From assembly GCA_963846775.1 (NCBI GenBank), contig CAWJXB010000006.1, forward strand, positions 124,001 through 188,000: a DNA stretch of 64,000 bases, read 5' to 3'. Both the position numbers and the translations under genes were made by a program. Of the stretch, positions 16,485-25,371 are shown piece after piece. The stretch is from CAVYXA01 sp963846775 (lineage in GTDB: Bacteria > Verrucomicrobiota > Verrucomicrobiia > Chthoniobacterales > UBA10450). How positions within the stretch are numbered: the first letter of the stretch is position 1; each line of letters starts with the position of its first letter. The notes beneath the pieces were generated by a model, which had not been told where the DNA came from, ran no database searches, and was given only the letters and a program-made list of their open reading frames with translations.

Positions 16485-16546
16485 TGTAATTTTAAGCCGA
16501 AGTATGGGGCCGCACCAGGAACTGACAGTGTCTCTGTTCAAACGGA

Positions 16547-16638
16547 TGTCGTTCCGAGCGGAGCCGAGGAATTTCTAAATTGCCTTTCCGAGCGTAAAGA
16601 AACAGTAAGAGATCTCTCGACTTCGCTCGACATGACAA
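16547..16638. repeat. CGAGCGGAGC...GCTCGACATGACA repeat, copy 1
   Basis: Starts TGTCGTTCCGAGCGGAGCCG and ends TCTCTCGACTTCGCTCGACA with TGACA, forming long inverted ends. A second copy lies at 55291-55385. The 271-base gap between mqnA and the next gene holds this and a degenerate GGTCATTCGG...CGTCATTTCG phrase at 16687-16715. Confidence 0.75.
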
Positions 16639-16755
16639 CAGCGAAGCTTGCCCGCCTTGATCGTTTCGCCATTTGATTATTCCTTCCTCATTGGTCATTC
16701 GGAATTCGTCATTTCGATAGATTGACCAACGCGCCAGGCTGACCACATTTACTGC

Positions 16756-17145
16756 ATGTTCAAATCAACATCGAAACTTGCAGTTGTTGCGGCATTCGTT
16801 GCCGCGTTCGCGTTTTCCCCGCTTGTTTTTGCGGAGGAGCATGAGCACGGAACAGATGCCGCCGCTTCAAAAGAAGTGACCGGTGAGGTGGTCGATATGA
16901 TGTGCTATGTCGATCATGACGCCAAGGGCGAGAAACATGGTCAGACGTGCGGCGCTAAATGCATTAAGAGCGGTGGTCCGGTTGGAATCGTGAGCGACGG
17001 CAAAGCCTATCTGGTTGTTGGCGAGCACAAACCGATGAACGACGAGCTGGCCGAATATTGTGGGAAGACCATTACGTTGAAAGGCAAGATGGCGGAGCGC
17101 GGCGGCGTCGCCATGCTCGAGAACGCCGAGATCGTTAAGAAGTAA
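16756..17145 (+). CDS. Small exported protein of unknown function with Cys/His-rich core
   Basis: I do not recognise this family by name. The 129-residue product has a clear signal peptide (MFKSTSKLAVVAAFVAAFAF, cleavage near FAEE). A short His-rich stretch follows (EEHEHGTD), then a core beginning TGEVVDMMCYVDHDAKGEKH and containing three more cysteines (QTCGAKCIK, EYCGKT). The end, KITLKGKMAERGG-like, suggests a small beta-barrel. The Cys and His placement would allow metal binding or disulfide bonds in the periplasm; that is inference only. It is isolated, with repeats on both sides. Confidence 0.7.
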   Translation: MFKSTSKLAVVAAFVAAFAFSPLVFAEEHEHGTDAAASKEVTGEVVDMMCYVDHDAKGEKHGQTCGAKCIKSGGPVGIVSDGKAYLVVGEHKPMNDELAEYCGKTITLKGKMAERGGVAMLENAEIVKK

Positions 17146-17155
17146 CGAACGTTGG

Positions 17156-17249
17156 TGGAGGGCGTCCGCGCCGTCGGCGCCCAAATCTTATCCCTACGGG
17201 GCGTGCACTTCGTCTAATATTTGGATGCCGACGGCGCGAACGCCCTCCA
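17156..17249. repeat. 94-bp inverted-repeat element TGGAGGGCGTCCGCGCC
   Basis: The ends TGGAGGGCGTCCGCGCCGTC and GACGGCGCGAACGCCCTCCA invert each other over about 30 bases with few mismatches, leaving a loop of about 30 bases. It fills nearly all of the 109-base gap between the convergent small exported protein gene and lhr, and could end transcription from both sides. Confidence 0.8.
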
Positions 17250-17254
17250 TTGCT

Positions 17255-20200
17255 CTATCTGTAGTACGGCCGCAAAGACGGACGCAGCTTTCCAACTCTA
17301 AGCGCCGATTCGATTTGTGAATCGGACGCCAGTTCGGCAGATAGTCCGTCAGTCGGACGGAGTCGTCCCGGGGCGAGTTTTCGGATTTCTTTTGATTCCA
17401 GCGCGGCGATCGGCAAACCATCGCGAAACAGGATCTGGTTCGACGTAAAGGCGGCGATGCGCGGCCCGGGCGTGAGGATGCCCTGCAAATTGAGCGGATC
17501 GGCCGCGCTAAGGGTAATCAATTCATTTTTTGGCCCTGCCTTGCGGATCGAACGCAGCAGGCCGATCGCTTCGGGCAAAGCGAATTGTTCCCCGCTCACT
17601 CCGCCGATAAAATAACCACCGCGAATCTCGCCGCGCGCTTCCCAGCGACGATAAATCCGGCCTAACTCATACCAACTGACGCTAAGACTCTCGCGCTCAA
17701 GTAATCGACGAAATACCACGCCATAACGGCGCAACAAGACGCGCGCAAATTTTTCGACTGCGGCGTTGCGCGGCCCGGCGCCGTTTGCATGTCCGTCGGC
17801 GTCTGGAAAGCCGCCGCTCCTTGGCAGCAAAGACCACCGTCCTGCAAACTCGATGCTGGCCAGATTCGTTTTACGCCGGCGCTGTCCCACGTTCCGACCA
17901 AAAGTTGGCCGTTTATTCGATGGAATCAGCAATGCGCGCAGTCCATCGAAACTGTCGGACGTGACAAGGCCGAGGGCGGCGAGTTGCGACAGAGCCTCTT
18001 CCACTTGCGATGGTAACACGTCGGTTCGTCGCACAAGCTCGGTAAAGAAAAGTGCGCCGCCGGCCGCGAGCATGTCGAAGATTGCACGGGCGGACGCGGA
18101 AAGTGCGATTGTCGATTTTGAGGGAGCGAGGCGAAGCCAGTCCTCGAGATTTTCGCGCTGATAGAGCGCGATCGGACTCGTACGCAACGGCGCCGAGGCT
18201 CGCGCGTTTGGATTTTGCGGCGCGCTTAGCCGGCCCCACCCGAAGCGGCCCGAAAAGCAAAGACGATCGAGCCATTCCGGATCGTAATCGTTAACGCGCA
18301 GGCTGAGGACGGCCGATTCCCACCCGGCCAGGGGAAGCTCGCAACCGTTGAGTTGTTCCAGAACCGATAACAAACCTTCCGGACCTTCGACGCGATGATC
18401 GGCATCAACATGTTGCCAGGCGAAAAGGAAACGATAAAAGTCCTGCGCTGAAACAGGCTGAATTTCTGCGCGGAGCCGATCAATTGTGAGGCGATGAATT
18501 CGCGCCAGCAGTCGGCGATCGCACCATTCTTGTTCGGTGGAACCGGGATGAAATTTGCCGCGCAAGACAAAACCTTCCGCTTCAAGCGCGCGCAACGCGG
18601 CATCTATTTCTGAGTTCGACAGACTCAAAGTCCTTGCCAGATCGACAGCGGACACTGGTCCCGAAACTTCTATTCGCCCACGAACGAATTCGCGAATGGC
18701 GTCGGCGCGTTCCCAAGTTTTCGACTGCACGGATTCCGGCAACATCAACTGAGGCTCGATGACTGCGCTCGGATAAATCGCGCGCAACATGGACAATCGC
18801 TCGGCTGCGACCCAAAAGGCTTTGTCCCGGACAAGGAATCGCGTTGCTCGATTAGAATCGATGAGGCCCTGCAAGGATCGCTGAGCAGTCGTGGCGTTTT
18901 CATCAAATGGAGCGCATGCGTCTCGCTTGCGGTCTGACGGCGCAAGCCAGAGGCTCGCGCTACCTTCGTTATCCGACGTTCGCTGAATTTCCTCCGGCGT
19001 CATTGCACCAATGAGCATCAATGCGTCGTGCAACTCATCCGCATTCGTCGCTTCCGGCCAGGCCTCGCGCTGCACTTTGTCGATGGCGGCCGCGTCGAGA
19101 ATCCCGAGACCATCGCTGCCATTTCTTTCCGAAGCGCGCCGCGTGTAAACGGCCTGAGTGCGGCGTTCTTCCAGGGGTGCGTTATCGAGAAAAGCGTACG
19201 GACGCGCATTGAGAATCTCGGAAGCCAAGGGCGACGGCTCGGGTAAATCGCGCGCGATACAGCGAACCTCGCCGTTCTCGATCTGGCGCAGAACTTCTTC
19301 CAAACCATCGATGTCCATCGCTTCGCTCAGGCAATCGTCGATTGTCTGTTTCACCAGCGGATGATCGGGAATCTCGCGGTCGCCAACGATGTGCTCGAGA
19401 CAGGCAAGTTGATCGGGAAACACCGCGGCTAGCAGGTTTTCCGATTCCATTCGTTGCAAGGGCGCGGCCAGTTTCGCGCCGTTGCGAAAACGTGGAACGG
19501 CCAGTGACCGCGTTGCGTTCCAACGCCAGCGAATCGCGAACATCGGCGCGTCGAGCAATGCCTGGACGAGCAAATCCCGCACACTCTTTGAATTCAGGTA
19601 ACGGAAAACTTCTTCGAGCGGGAATGAGTGTTGCGTGCCGAGCGAGATCACGATCGAATCATCCGTGGCCGCGGCTTGCAGCTCAAAATTAAAGGATCGA
19701 CAAAAACGTTTCCGCAACGCCAGACCCCACGCCCGATTGATTCTGTTGCCGAACGGCGAATGCAGAACGAGTTGCATCCCGCCCGACTCATCGAAGAAGC
19801 GTTCCATAACGAGTGTCTGCTGCGATGGGATCGCGCCGAGCGTCCGATAAATGTCGGCGAAATAATCAGCGATTTGTTCGGAAGCTTCTGCCGGCAGCTG
19901 AATTTCCTTGATCAAGCATTCGCAAATATTTTCTCCGGCGTTGAGCAGCCGTTCGATGTCGATCCTAAGCAGCGATACGGCCTCAGATAATTCCGACGTT
20001 CTCGCCGGCGCTTCGCCGAGCCAAAACGGAATTCCCGGCGGCTGACCTTTCGCGTCTTCTACGCGCACGACGCCGGAATTGATTCTCAAGATTCGCCACG
20101 AAGCGTTGCCCAGTTGGAAAATGTCTCCGGCCAAACTCTCGACCGCGAAATCTTCATTCACTGTTCCGACGAAAGTTTCGGATGGTTCGACCATGACGCG

Positions 20201-21865
20201 ATAATCGGCGTTGTCGGGAATCGCGCCGCCGGATGTCAGCGCAGTTAATTTCGCGCCACGCCGTCCGCGGATGCGATGATTGATTGCATCATGATGGATT
20301 AACGCCGCGCGCCGGCCCCGTTTTGTGCTAAAACCTTCGGCCAGCATTTTGACGACGCGGTCGAATTCTTCGCGAGTAAGGTTTCGATACGGCCACGCGG
20401 AACGAGCAAGCTCGAACAATTCGTTTTCGTTCCAGCTTTCATCCTCGATGGCCGGGAAGCCGTCGTTCTTTGTGCACGAACTCTCCGCGACGATTTGTTG
20501 CGCGAGAACATCAAGGGGTTTTTCCGGGATGAGCAAGCGATCTAGATCGCCCCGTCGCACACAACGCAACAACGCAGCGCACTCAACCAGCTCATCACGA
20601 CTCAAGGGAAAGATGCGGCCTTTCGGAAGCCCGCCTCGTTTGTGCTCGGCGCGACCGACTCGCTGAAGCAGTGTCGCAATCGATCGCGTGGTGCCGACCT
20701 GGCAAACAAGATCGACAGCGCCGATGTCGATCCCGAGCTCGAGCGATGCGGTGGCGACGAGCGCTTTCAATTCGCCGCGCTTCAATCGGTCTTCAGCATC
20801 GAGACGCAGTTTCGCCGAAAGGCTTCCGTGATGCGACGTGACCGCATCTGCGCCTAATAATTCGCCCAGATGTTGTGTCACGCGCTCGGCCATGCGGCGT
20901 GTGTTCACGAAAACCAAAGTTGTGCGATGCGCTTCGATCAGCTCGGCCAGACGGCGATAAACCTCCTCCCAGATCTCGTTCGACATCACTGCTTCGAGCG
21001 GTGACTTCGGGATTTCAATTGCCACGTCCAACTCGCGTCGATGACCGATGTCGATGATCGCGCAATTCGGGGTCGCATTTCGATCTTTAGGGGAGGCTGA
21101 TAGCTTCCCGCGTGGCTGCGTTCCGAGAAGGCCGTCAGCGTTTCCTACAGCCGATTGGCGAGATTGATTGTTAATTGCGCCATTTGCACTGCCTGACTGC
21201 TCCGTGATATTGCGCGTTCCAACGAGAAACCGCGCAACCTCCTCGATCGGTTTCTGCGTCGCCGAAAGTCCAATTCGCTGAAGCGGACGCTTGGTCAATG
21301 CGGCCAGACGTTCCATGCTCAACGCCAGATGCGCGCCGCGTCGATCGTCCACGACGGCATGAATTTCATCGACAATCAGCGTGCGCACCGTCCTCAACAT
21401 TCCACGCCCAGAATCAGAGGTGAGCAGCAGATACAAGGACTCAGGCGTGGTGACGAGAATGTGCGGCGGTTTTTTGATCAATGCCTGACGCTGCGCCGCG
21501 GTCGTGTCACCGGTGCGAACCTCCGCGCGAACATCGACATCGTGGCCTACCTCGCTTAACAGGGCGCGAATTCCCGCGAGCGGCTCCTGAAGATTTTTAC
21601 GAATATCATTGCTGAGTGCCTTGAGCGGCGAGACATAAACAATTTGCGTTTTATCCGGTAATTCGCCAGCAAGCCCTTCGCGGAAAAGGAGATCAAGCGA
21701 AGCAAGGAAGGCCGCCAGCGTCTTGCCAGAACCGGTCGGCGCGGAGATTAACACGTGCCGTCCGGATTGAATCTCCGGCCAACCGTGAATCTGCGGTTCG
21801 GTGGGCGAACCGAATGTTTGTTCGAACCACCGCGTGACCGCGGGATGAAACTGAAAGCGATTCAT
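17255..21865 (-). CDS. lhr: Full-length Lhr-type DEAD/DEAH helicase
   Basis: Large superfamily 2 helicase of the Lhr family, an ATP-dependent 3'-5' translocase on single-stranded DNA linked to DNA repair. At 1536 residues it matches full-length E. coli Lhr (1538), not the short core form. Walker A is SAPTGSGKT (about residue 40), Walker B VDEIHAVV, motif VI QRVGRAEHKRGG; winged-helix and Lhr C-terminal regions follow. Two repeat elements are translated in frame: 21088-21148 (residues near GTQPRGKLSASPKD) and 17351-17377 near the C-terminus (LAPGRLRPTDGLS). Both sit where insertions are likely tolerated, between motifs and at the tail. It is convergent with the upstream small gene and stands alone. 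Confidence 0.9.
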   Translation of the reverse strand: MNRFQFHPAVTRWFEQTFGSPTEPQIHGWPEIQSGRHVLISAPTGSGKTLAAFLASLDLLFREGLAGELPDKTQIVYVSPLKALSNDIRKNLQEPLAGIRALLSEVGHDVDVRAEVRTGDTTAAQRQALIKKPPHILVTTPESLYLLLTSDSGRGMLRTVRTLIVDEIHAVVDDRRGAHLALSMERLAALTKRPLQRIGLSATQKPIEEVARFLVGTRNITEQSGSANGAINNQSRQSAVGNADGLLGTQPRGKLSASPKDRNATPNCAIIDIGHRRELDVAIEIPKSPLEAVMSNEIWEEVYRRLAELIEAHRTTLVFVNTRRMAERVTQHLGELLGADAVTSHHGSLSAKLRLDAEDRLKRGELKALVATASLELGIDIGAVDLVCQVGTTRSIATLLQRVGRAEHKRGGLPKGRIFPLSRDELVECAALLRCVRRGDLDRLLIPEKPLDVLAQQIVAESSCTKNDGFPAIEDESWNENELFELARSAWPYRNLTREEFDRVVKMLAEGFSTKRGRRAALIHHDAINHRIRGRRGAKLTALTSGGAIPDNADYRVMVEPSETFVGTVNEDFAVESLAGDIFQLGNASWRILRINSGVVRVEDAKGQPPGIPFWLGEAPARTSELSEAVSLLRIDIERLLNAGENICECLIKEIQLPAEASEQIADYFADIYRTLGAIPSQQTLVMERFFDESGGMQLVLHSPFGNRINRAWGLALRKRFCRSFNFELQAAATDDSIVISLGTQHSFPLEEVFRYLNSKSVRDLLVQALLDAPMFAIRWRWNATRSLAVPRFRNGAKLAAPLQRMESENLLAAVFPDQLACLEHIVGDREIPDHPLVKQTIDDCLSEAMDIDGLEEVLRQIENGEVRCIARDLPEPSPLASEILNARPYAFLDNAPLEERRTQAVYTRRASERNGSDGLGILDAAAIDKVQREAWPEATNADELHDALMLIGAMTPEEIQRTSDNEGSASLWLAPSDRKRDACAPFDENATTAQRSLQGLIDSNRATRFLVRDKAFWVAAERLSMLRAIYPSAVIEPQLMLPESVQSKTWERADAIREFVRGRIEVSGPVSAVDLARTLSLSNSEIDAALRALEAEGFVLRGKFHPGSTEQEWCDRRLLARIHRLTIDRLRAEIQPVSAQDFYRFLFAWQHVDADHRVEGPEGLLSVLEQLNGCELPLAGWESAVLSLRVNDYDPEWLDRLCFSGRFGWGRLSAPQNPNARASAPLRTSPIALYQRENLEDWLRLAPSKSTIALSASARAIFDMLAAGGALFFTELVRRTDVLPSQVEEALSQLAALGLVTSDSFDGLRALLIPSNKRPTFGRNVGQRRRKTNLASIEFAGRWSLLPRSGGFPDADGHANGAGPRNAAVEKFARVLLRRYGVVFRRLLERESLSVSWYELGRIYRRWEARGEIRGGYFIGGVSGEQFALPEAIGLLRSIRKAGPKNELITLSAADPLNLQGILTPGPRIAAFTSNQILFRDGLPIAALESKEIRKLAPGRLRPTDGLSAELASDSQIESALRVGKLRPSLRPYYR
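17351..17377. repeat. AGTCGGA...GGCGAG repeat, copy 2, inside lhr
   Basis: AGTCGGACGGAGTCGTCC then CGGGGCGAG lies within the lhr reading frame close to its 3' end, encoding residues around APGRLRPTD. It differs from the 2217 copy at a few bases. Confidence 0.5.
21088..21148. repeat. GGGGAAGCT-family element, copy 3, in frame inside lhr
   Basis: TAGGGGAGGCTGATAGCTTCCC begins a first hairpin, GGCCGTCAGCG follows and TTTCCTACAG closes the inverted ends. It falls between helicase motifs in a region (about residues 225-265) that looks unrelated to Lhr, and the reading frame stays open through it. Confidence 0.6.
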
Positions 21866-21931
21866 GAGAACAAAACCCGAGACTCGGAAGATTTAATTTA
21901 GACGACGCTACGACAAAGAAAAGCGGCGCAT

Positions 21932-21994
21932 CAAGGAATGACGGCTTTCCAGCCGTCCTGCTTACCTCGACGGCTGGGAACCCGTCGCTCCTTG
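21932..21994. repeat. CAAGGAG-family double-hairpin element, copy 1
   Basis: CAAGGAATGACGGCTTTCCA begins a first hairpin (GACGGCT...AGCCGTC), then CGACGGCTGGGAACCCGTCG forms a second, and CTCCTTG closes the element as the inverse of its start. The right half is coding: it supplies the last residues (GATGSQPSR) of the downstream glycosyltransferase. Confidence 0.85.
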
Positions 21995-22696
21995 GCGCAG
22001 CGCGATCACTTCGCGGAGCATCCGGAGACTATCCTGGAAGAAATTCACTTTGCTTCCTTCGGCGTGGTTCCAGCGCACCGGGATTTCGCGGAGACGCAGG
22101 CCGGCGCAGCGTGCGAGATAAAGTAGCTCGACATCGAAAGCGAACCCGGCGACATGAGCCGATTTCAGAATCGGACGACATGCCTCGAGTCGAAATGCCT
22201 TAAACCCGCATTGCGTGTCCCAGAAGGGCAAACCAGTGGCGATGCGCACTAACAAATTAAACACGCGGCCGCCTTGCTCGCGCCGCCATGGTTGATGGAT
22301 ACCGATCAGGCGGCGATCGAGCGCGCGCGAGCCAAAGGCAATATCGGCATCACCATTGGCGATCGGCTCAATGACTTTCGGAATTTCGCTCAGCGGCGTC
22401 GAGAGATCGGCATCAAAGAAAAGACCAATCGGTTTTTGTGCGGCGAGCAATCCGGCCCGAACCGCAGCGCCTTTGCCGCGATTAGGAAAATTCTCCAGCA
22501 ATTGGGTTGCGATTTTAGCGTTGGCCAAACTCTTACGCGCGATGGTGGATGTTGCATCGATCGAACCGTCGTTGACGACGATCAGTTCGCTGTCCACCGC
22601 GTTGGCCGCGAGGTAATCGAGGGTAAGCCGGAGCGTTTCCCCAATGCGGGCCGCTTCGTTGTAGCAGGGGATGACGGCGGAGAAGGGAGGAAGCAT
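21962..22696 (-). CDS. GT2 glycosyltransferase, dolichyl-phosphate glucose synthase-like
   Basis: Transfers glucose or a similar sugar from a nucleotide donor to a polyprenyl phosphate at the cytoplasmic face. The 244-residue enzyme has SAVIPCYNEAARI at the N-terminus, VVNDGS, the donor-binding FFDADLSTP (DAD), and WDTQCGFKAFR, the signature of the eukaryotic Alg5-like group. It lacks the C-terminal membrane helices of dolichol-phosphate mannose synthase fusions. Its final nine residues are encoded by the CAAGGAG repeat element, so the original C-terminus was probably replaced or extended. It lies between lhr and the isoaspartyl peptidase gene on the same strand. Confidence 0.87.
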   Translation of the reverse strand: MLPPFSAVIPCYNEAARIGETLRLTLDYLAANAVDSELIVVNDGSIDATSTIARKSLANAKIATQLLENFPNRGKGAAVRAGLLAAQKPIGLFFDADLSTPLSEIPKVIEPIANGDADIAFGSRALDRRLIGIHQPWRREQGGRVFNLLVRIATGLPFWDTQCGFKAFRLEACRPILKSAHVAGFAFDVELLYLARCAGLRLREIPVRWNHAEGSKVNFFQDSLRMLREVIALRQGATGSQPSR

Positions 22697-22762
22697 GGTG
22701 TGGAGGCGTTTGTGTCAAACGCCCGTCATGTTGTCAAACGCCTCTCTGCTCTCTTTGCTCTC

Positions 22763-22794
22763 TTTATAGGCGGCTGACACAGCCGCATCTACAT
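22763..22794. repeat. GGCTGACACAGCC hairpin next to the asparaginase stop
   Basis: ATAGGCGGCTGACACAGCCG then CATCTACATC lies directly after the isoaspartyl peptidase gene (minus strand). It shares GCCGACACAGC-type sequence with the element inside the glycerate kinase gene at 48263-48318. Confidence 0.45.
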
Positions 22795-23826
22795 CTATTT
22801 GTAAATCTCGATCACGAATTTCCCGTCAGGAGCGACATACCCGCGATACATTCCCGAAGTGTTGAACGGCAGGCTGACGTTGCCTTCGCGATCGATCGCG
22901 ACAAGACCGCCGGCGCCTCCGAGCTTCGCGACTTTGTCCAGGGCGTTTTGCGCGGCCTCCGCCAGCTTCATTCCGCGATATTCCATCAGCGCGGCGACGT
23001 CGCGCGCGACGGTGGCCCGGATGAAGTATTCGCCATCGCCCGTGGCAGAGACGGCGCAGATTCCATTGGCATAAGTTCCGGCGCCAATCACGGGCGAGTC
23101 GCCGACGCGTCCGGCCAGTTTGTTCGTCGTGCCGCCGGTCGAAGTGGCGGCGGCGAGGTTGCCATTCTTGTCGCGGGCAACTGCGCCGACTGTTCCATGC
23201 CGATCTTCGTCCATGATGATGAATCTCTCTCCGCCGCCACCGCCTTTCTCGGCCGCTTTAATTTTCTGCAATGCCTGCCAGCGTTCCTCGGTGTAGAAAT
23301 ATTTCTGGTCGGACAAGATCTCGACACCATTCTCCTTGGCAAACATTTCCGCGCCTTCGCCAGCCATGAACAGATGAGGCGATTTTTCCATTACCAGTCG
23401 TGCGAGCGCAATTGGATTTTTGATGTGACGCAGGGTTGAGACCGCGCCGGCCTTTAGCGTTTTGCCGTCCATGATTGCGGCGTCCATTTCGTTGGTTTCG
23501 GCGTTGGTGAAGACGGCGCCGCGGCCGGCGTTGAAATGCGGATCGTCCTCCAGCGCGCGCACCGCAGCTTCGACGGCATCAAGGCTCGATCCGCCGCGCT
23601 TGAGAATTTCGTAGCCGGCCGTGAGGGCGCGTTCCAAACCAGCGCGATACTCACGTTCGCGCTCCGGCGTCATGCCGCTGCGCGCGATTGTTCCGGCACC
23701 GCCATGAATGGCCAGGCCGATGGTTTGCTTGGTCGTCTGCACTTCTGGTTTCTCTCCCGCCGGGACGCGGGTTCCCGCACTAAACAGAAGCGCAACGAGG
23801 AAGCAATGAACGAGTCGCAATGCCAT
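22795..23826 (-). CDS. Isoaspartyl peptidase / L-asparaginase (Ntn hydrolase), exported
   Basis: Plant-type asparaginase of the N-terminal nucleophile superfamily, which cleaves itself and then hydrolyses isoaspartyl dipeptides or asparagine. Start at ATG 23826 (MALRLVHCFLVALLFSAG) gives a signal peptide, so the enzyme should work outside the cytoplasm. The upstream in-frame sequence is half a repeat element. The alpha subunit begins IGLAIHGGAGTI; the autoprocessing site is HGTVGAVARD, with the Thr as nucleophile; GGTTNKLAGRVGDSPVIGAG and SATGDGE are the substrate-binding blocks. A Gly-rich linker (EKGGGGGERF) precedes the site. 343 residues in total, normal for the family. Confidence 0.9.
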   Translation of the reverse strand: MALRLVHCFLVALLFSAGTRVPAGEKPEVQTTKQTIGLAIHGGAGTIARSGMTPEREREYRAGLERALTAGYEILKRGGSSLDAVEAAVRALEDDPHFNAGRGAVFTNAETNEMDAAIMDGKTLKAGAVSTLRHIKNPIALARLVMEKSPHLFMAGEGAEMFAKENGVEILSDQKYFYTEERWQALQKIKAAEKGGGGGERFIIMDEDRHGTVGAVARDKNGNLAAATSTGGTTNKLAGRVGDSPVIGAGTYANGICAVSATGDGEYFIRATVARDVAALMEYRGMKLAEAAQNALDKVAKLGGAGGLVAIDREGNVSLPFNTSGMYRGYVAPDGKFVIEIYK

Positions 23827-23860
23827 CAAACAGCAACGGCTTGGGCAGTTGTCGAAACAT

Positions 23861-23887
23861 GACGGCTGGGAAGCCGTTACTCCTTGA
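23861..23887. repeat. CAAGGAG-family half element, copy 2
   Basis: GACGGCTGGGAAGCCGTTAC then TCCTTGAG is the right half of the double-hairpin family seen at 21932, 29096 and 52563. It lies upstream of the isoaspartyl peptidase start. Confidence 0.7.
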
Positions 23888-23948
23888 GACGCAACGCGGC
23901 CCACGTCAGTATTACAAAGTCTCCTAGATATCCAATCGCACCGACGCG

Positions 23949-24383
23949 CTATTTCGGCGTGCCGACTTTGGCGCTGCCGAGAAAGGTCGCATGTTCATCG
24001 ACCACAAAGCGGGGCGCTTCAATATCGCCCTTCAAGGTGCATCCGGCCTGAAGCTCGCAACGCTCAGTCGCGAAAATATTTCCTTCCACATTGCCTCGGA
24101 CGTGGACCGCCTTCGATCGGATTTCGCCTTTGATCCTCGCGTGTTCTCCGATCGTGAGGAGACCCGCCGACTGGATCTTTCCTTCCACTTCGCCGTCGAT
24201 TAACAATTCATTGTTGAACTTGACCGTGCCCTTAATGGAAACGCCCCTGGACAAAATGCCGCCGGACCGTTTGGGCTCTGGCGCACGGTTGAACTGATCG
24301 GGTGCAACCGGAGGCCGCGGTTTTTCCACCGGCGGCGGCGTTGGCGGTGGTTCCTGTTTGCGACTTGAAAACATCTGCATCAT
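23949..24383 (-). CDS. Bactofilin family cytoskeletal protein
   Basis: Self-polymerising bacterial cytoskeletal protein that places cell-wall or morphogenesis factors. Start at ATG 24383 (MMQMFSSRKQEPPP) is preceded by GAGG about eight bases upstream; the longer frame overlaps the divergent neighbour. Residues 10-45 are Pro-rich and disordered. The bactofilin right-handed beta-helix then spans about 48-140: GVSIKGTVKFNNELLIDGEV, then GLLTIGEHARIKGEI and NVEGNIFATERCELQ, with the regular I-x-G spacing. Total 144 residues, typical length. Divergent from the ornithine cyclodeaminase-like gene over 94 bases. Confidence 0.9.
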   Translation of the reverse strand: MMQMFSSRKQEPPPTPPPVEKPRPPVAPDQFNRAPEPKRSGGILSRGVSIKGTVKFNNELLIDGEVEGKIQSAGLLTIGEHARIKGEIRSKAVHVRGNVEGNIFATERCELQAGCTLKGDIEAPRFVVDEHATFLGSAKVGTPK

Positions 24384-24477
24384 TTCCAATTCCTCAACTT
24401 TGACACTCTGTAAAGCTGATCTTGTTCCAAGATTTGGATTTTCTTCCTGACGTGCGCGATTCAATCTTCCCTGGGCC

Positions 24478-25371
24478 ATGCTCTTTCTCGATGAAGAACA
24501 AGTGCGCCGGCATCTCCGGATGGAAGCGCTCATTCCGGCAATGGAAAAGGCGCTGATCGATTTTTCCACCGGCAAAGTGGTCCAGCCGGTCCGGTCGGTC
24601 GTCCCGGTCGATCCTCCGGGCGGATTTATGGGAATCATGCCCGCTTTATCGGAAGGGCTCGGCCTAAAAGTCGTGACGTTTTATCCGCCGAATGCAAAGC
24701 GCGGTCTGCCGACGCACATGGCCACGATCTTTCTTCTCGACCCCGAGACCGGCGCGCCGGTTGTCGTGATGGATGGCAGATTAATCACAGAAATGCGGAC
24801 GGCGGCGGTTTCGGCGGCGGCCACGAAACTGCTCGCGTCGCCAGAAGCGAGAGTGCTGGCGATTCTCGGCAGCGGCGTTCAGGCGCGCAGTCATGTCGAA
24901 GCGCTCCGACTGGTCAGGCCATTGGAAGAGATTCGCGTCTGGAGCCCGACCAAAGCGCACGCTGATCGTTTGGCGGAGGAAATCGGCGCGAAATCAACGA
25001 CTGCCGAACAAGCGGTTCGCGACGCGGACGTTGTGGTCACCGCGACAAACTCGAAGACGTCAATTTTGCGCGGCGCTTGGCTGAAACCTGGTTGTCACGT
25101 CAACGCAGTTGGCGCGTGTCGCCCGGATTGGCGTGAGCTCGATGATGACGCGATGCGCAATGTCCTCTTTGTCGATTCGCGCGAAGCCGCGATGCAGGAA
25201 TCGGGCGATGTGATTTTGTCCGGTGCAAAGATCTACGCCGAGTTAGGCGCCGCGCTGGCCGGCAAAGTTCCGGCGCGCGGGGATGAAACGACGATCTTCA
25301 AATCGCTCGGCATGGCGGTCGAAGACATCGCCGCGGCGCTGCTCGTGTCGCGGAGCGCGGCGCAGGACTAA
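24478..25371 (+). CDS. Ornithine cyclodeaminase / mu-crystallin family protein
   Basis: NAD(P)-dependent enzyme of the ornithine cyclodeaminase, alanine dehydrogenase and ketimine reductase superfamily. It begins MLFLDEEQVRRHLRMEALI, typical for the group. The KV-VTFYPPN substrate-loop region and MDGRLITEMRTAAVSAAAT are conserved, and ILGSGVQARSHVEAL is the Rossmann dinucleotide loop. GAGWLKPG-type and GACRPDWREL blocks follow. The exact reaction (cyclodeamination, alanine dehydrogenation or ketimine reduction) cannot be chosen from sequence. Full length at 297 residues. Divergent from bactofilin, followed by a hairpin-rich gap. Confidence 0.85.
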   Translation: MLFLDEEQVRRHLRMEALIPAMEKALIDFSTGKVVQPVRSVVPVDPPGGFMGIMPALSEGLGLKVVTFYPPNAKRGLPTHMATIFLLDPETGAPVVVMDGRLITEMRTAAVSAAATKLLASPEARVLAILGSGVQARSHVEALRLVRPLEEIRVWSPTKAHADRLAEEIGAKSTTAEQAVRDADVVVTATNSKTSILRGAWLKPGCHVNAVGACRPDWRELDDDAMRNVLFVDSREAAMQESGDVILSGAKIYAELGAALAGKVPARGDETTIFKSLGMAVEDIAAALLVSRSAAQD

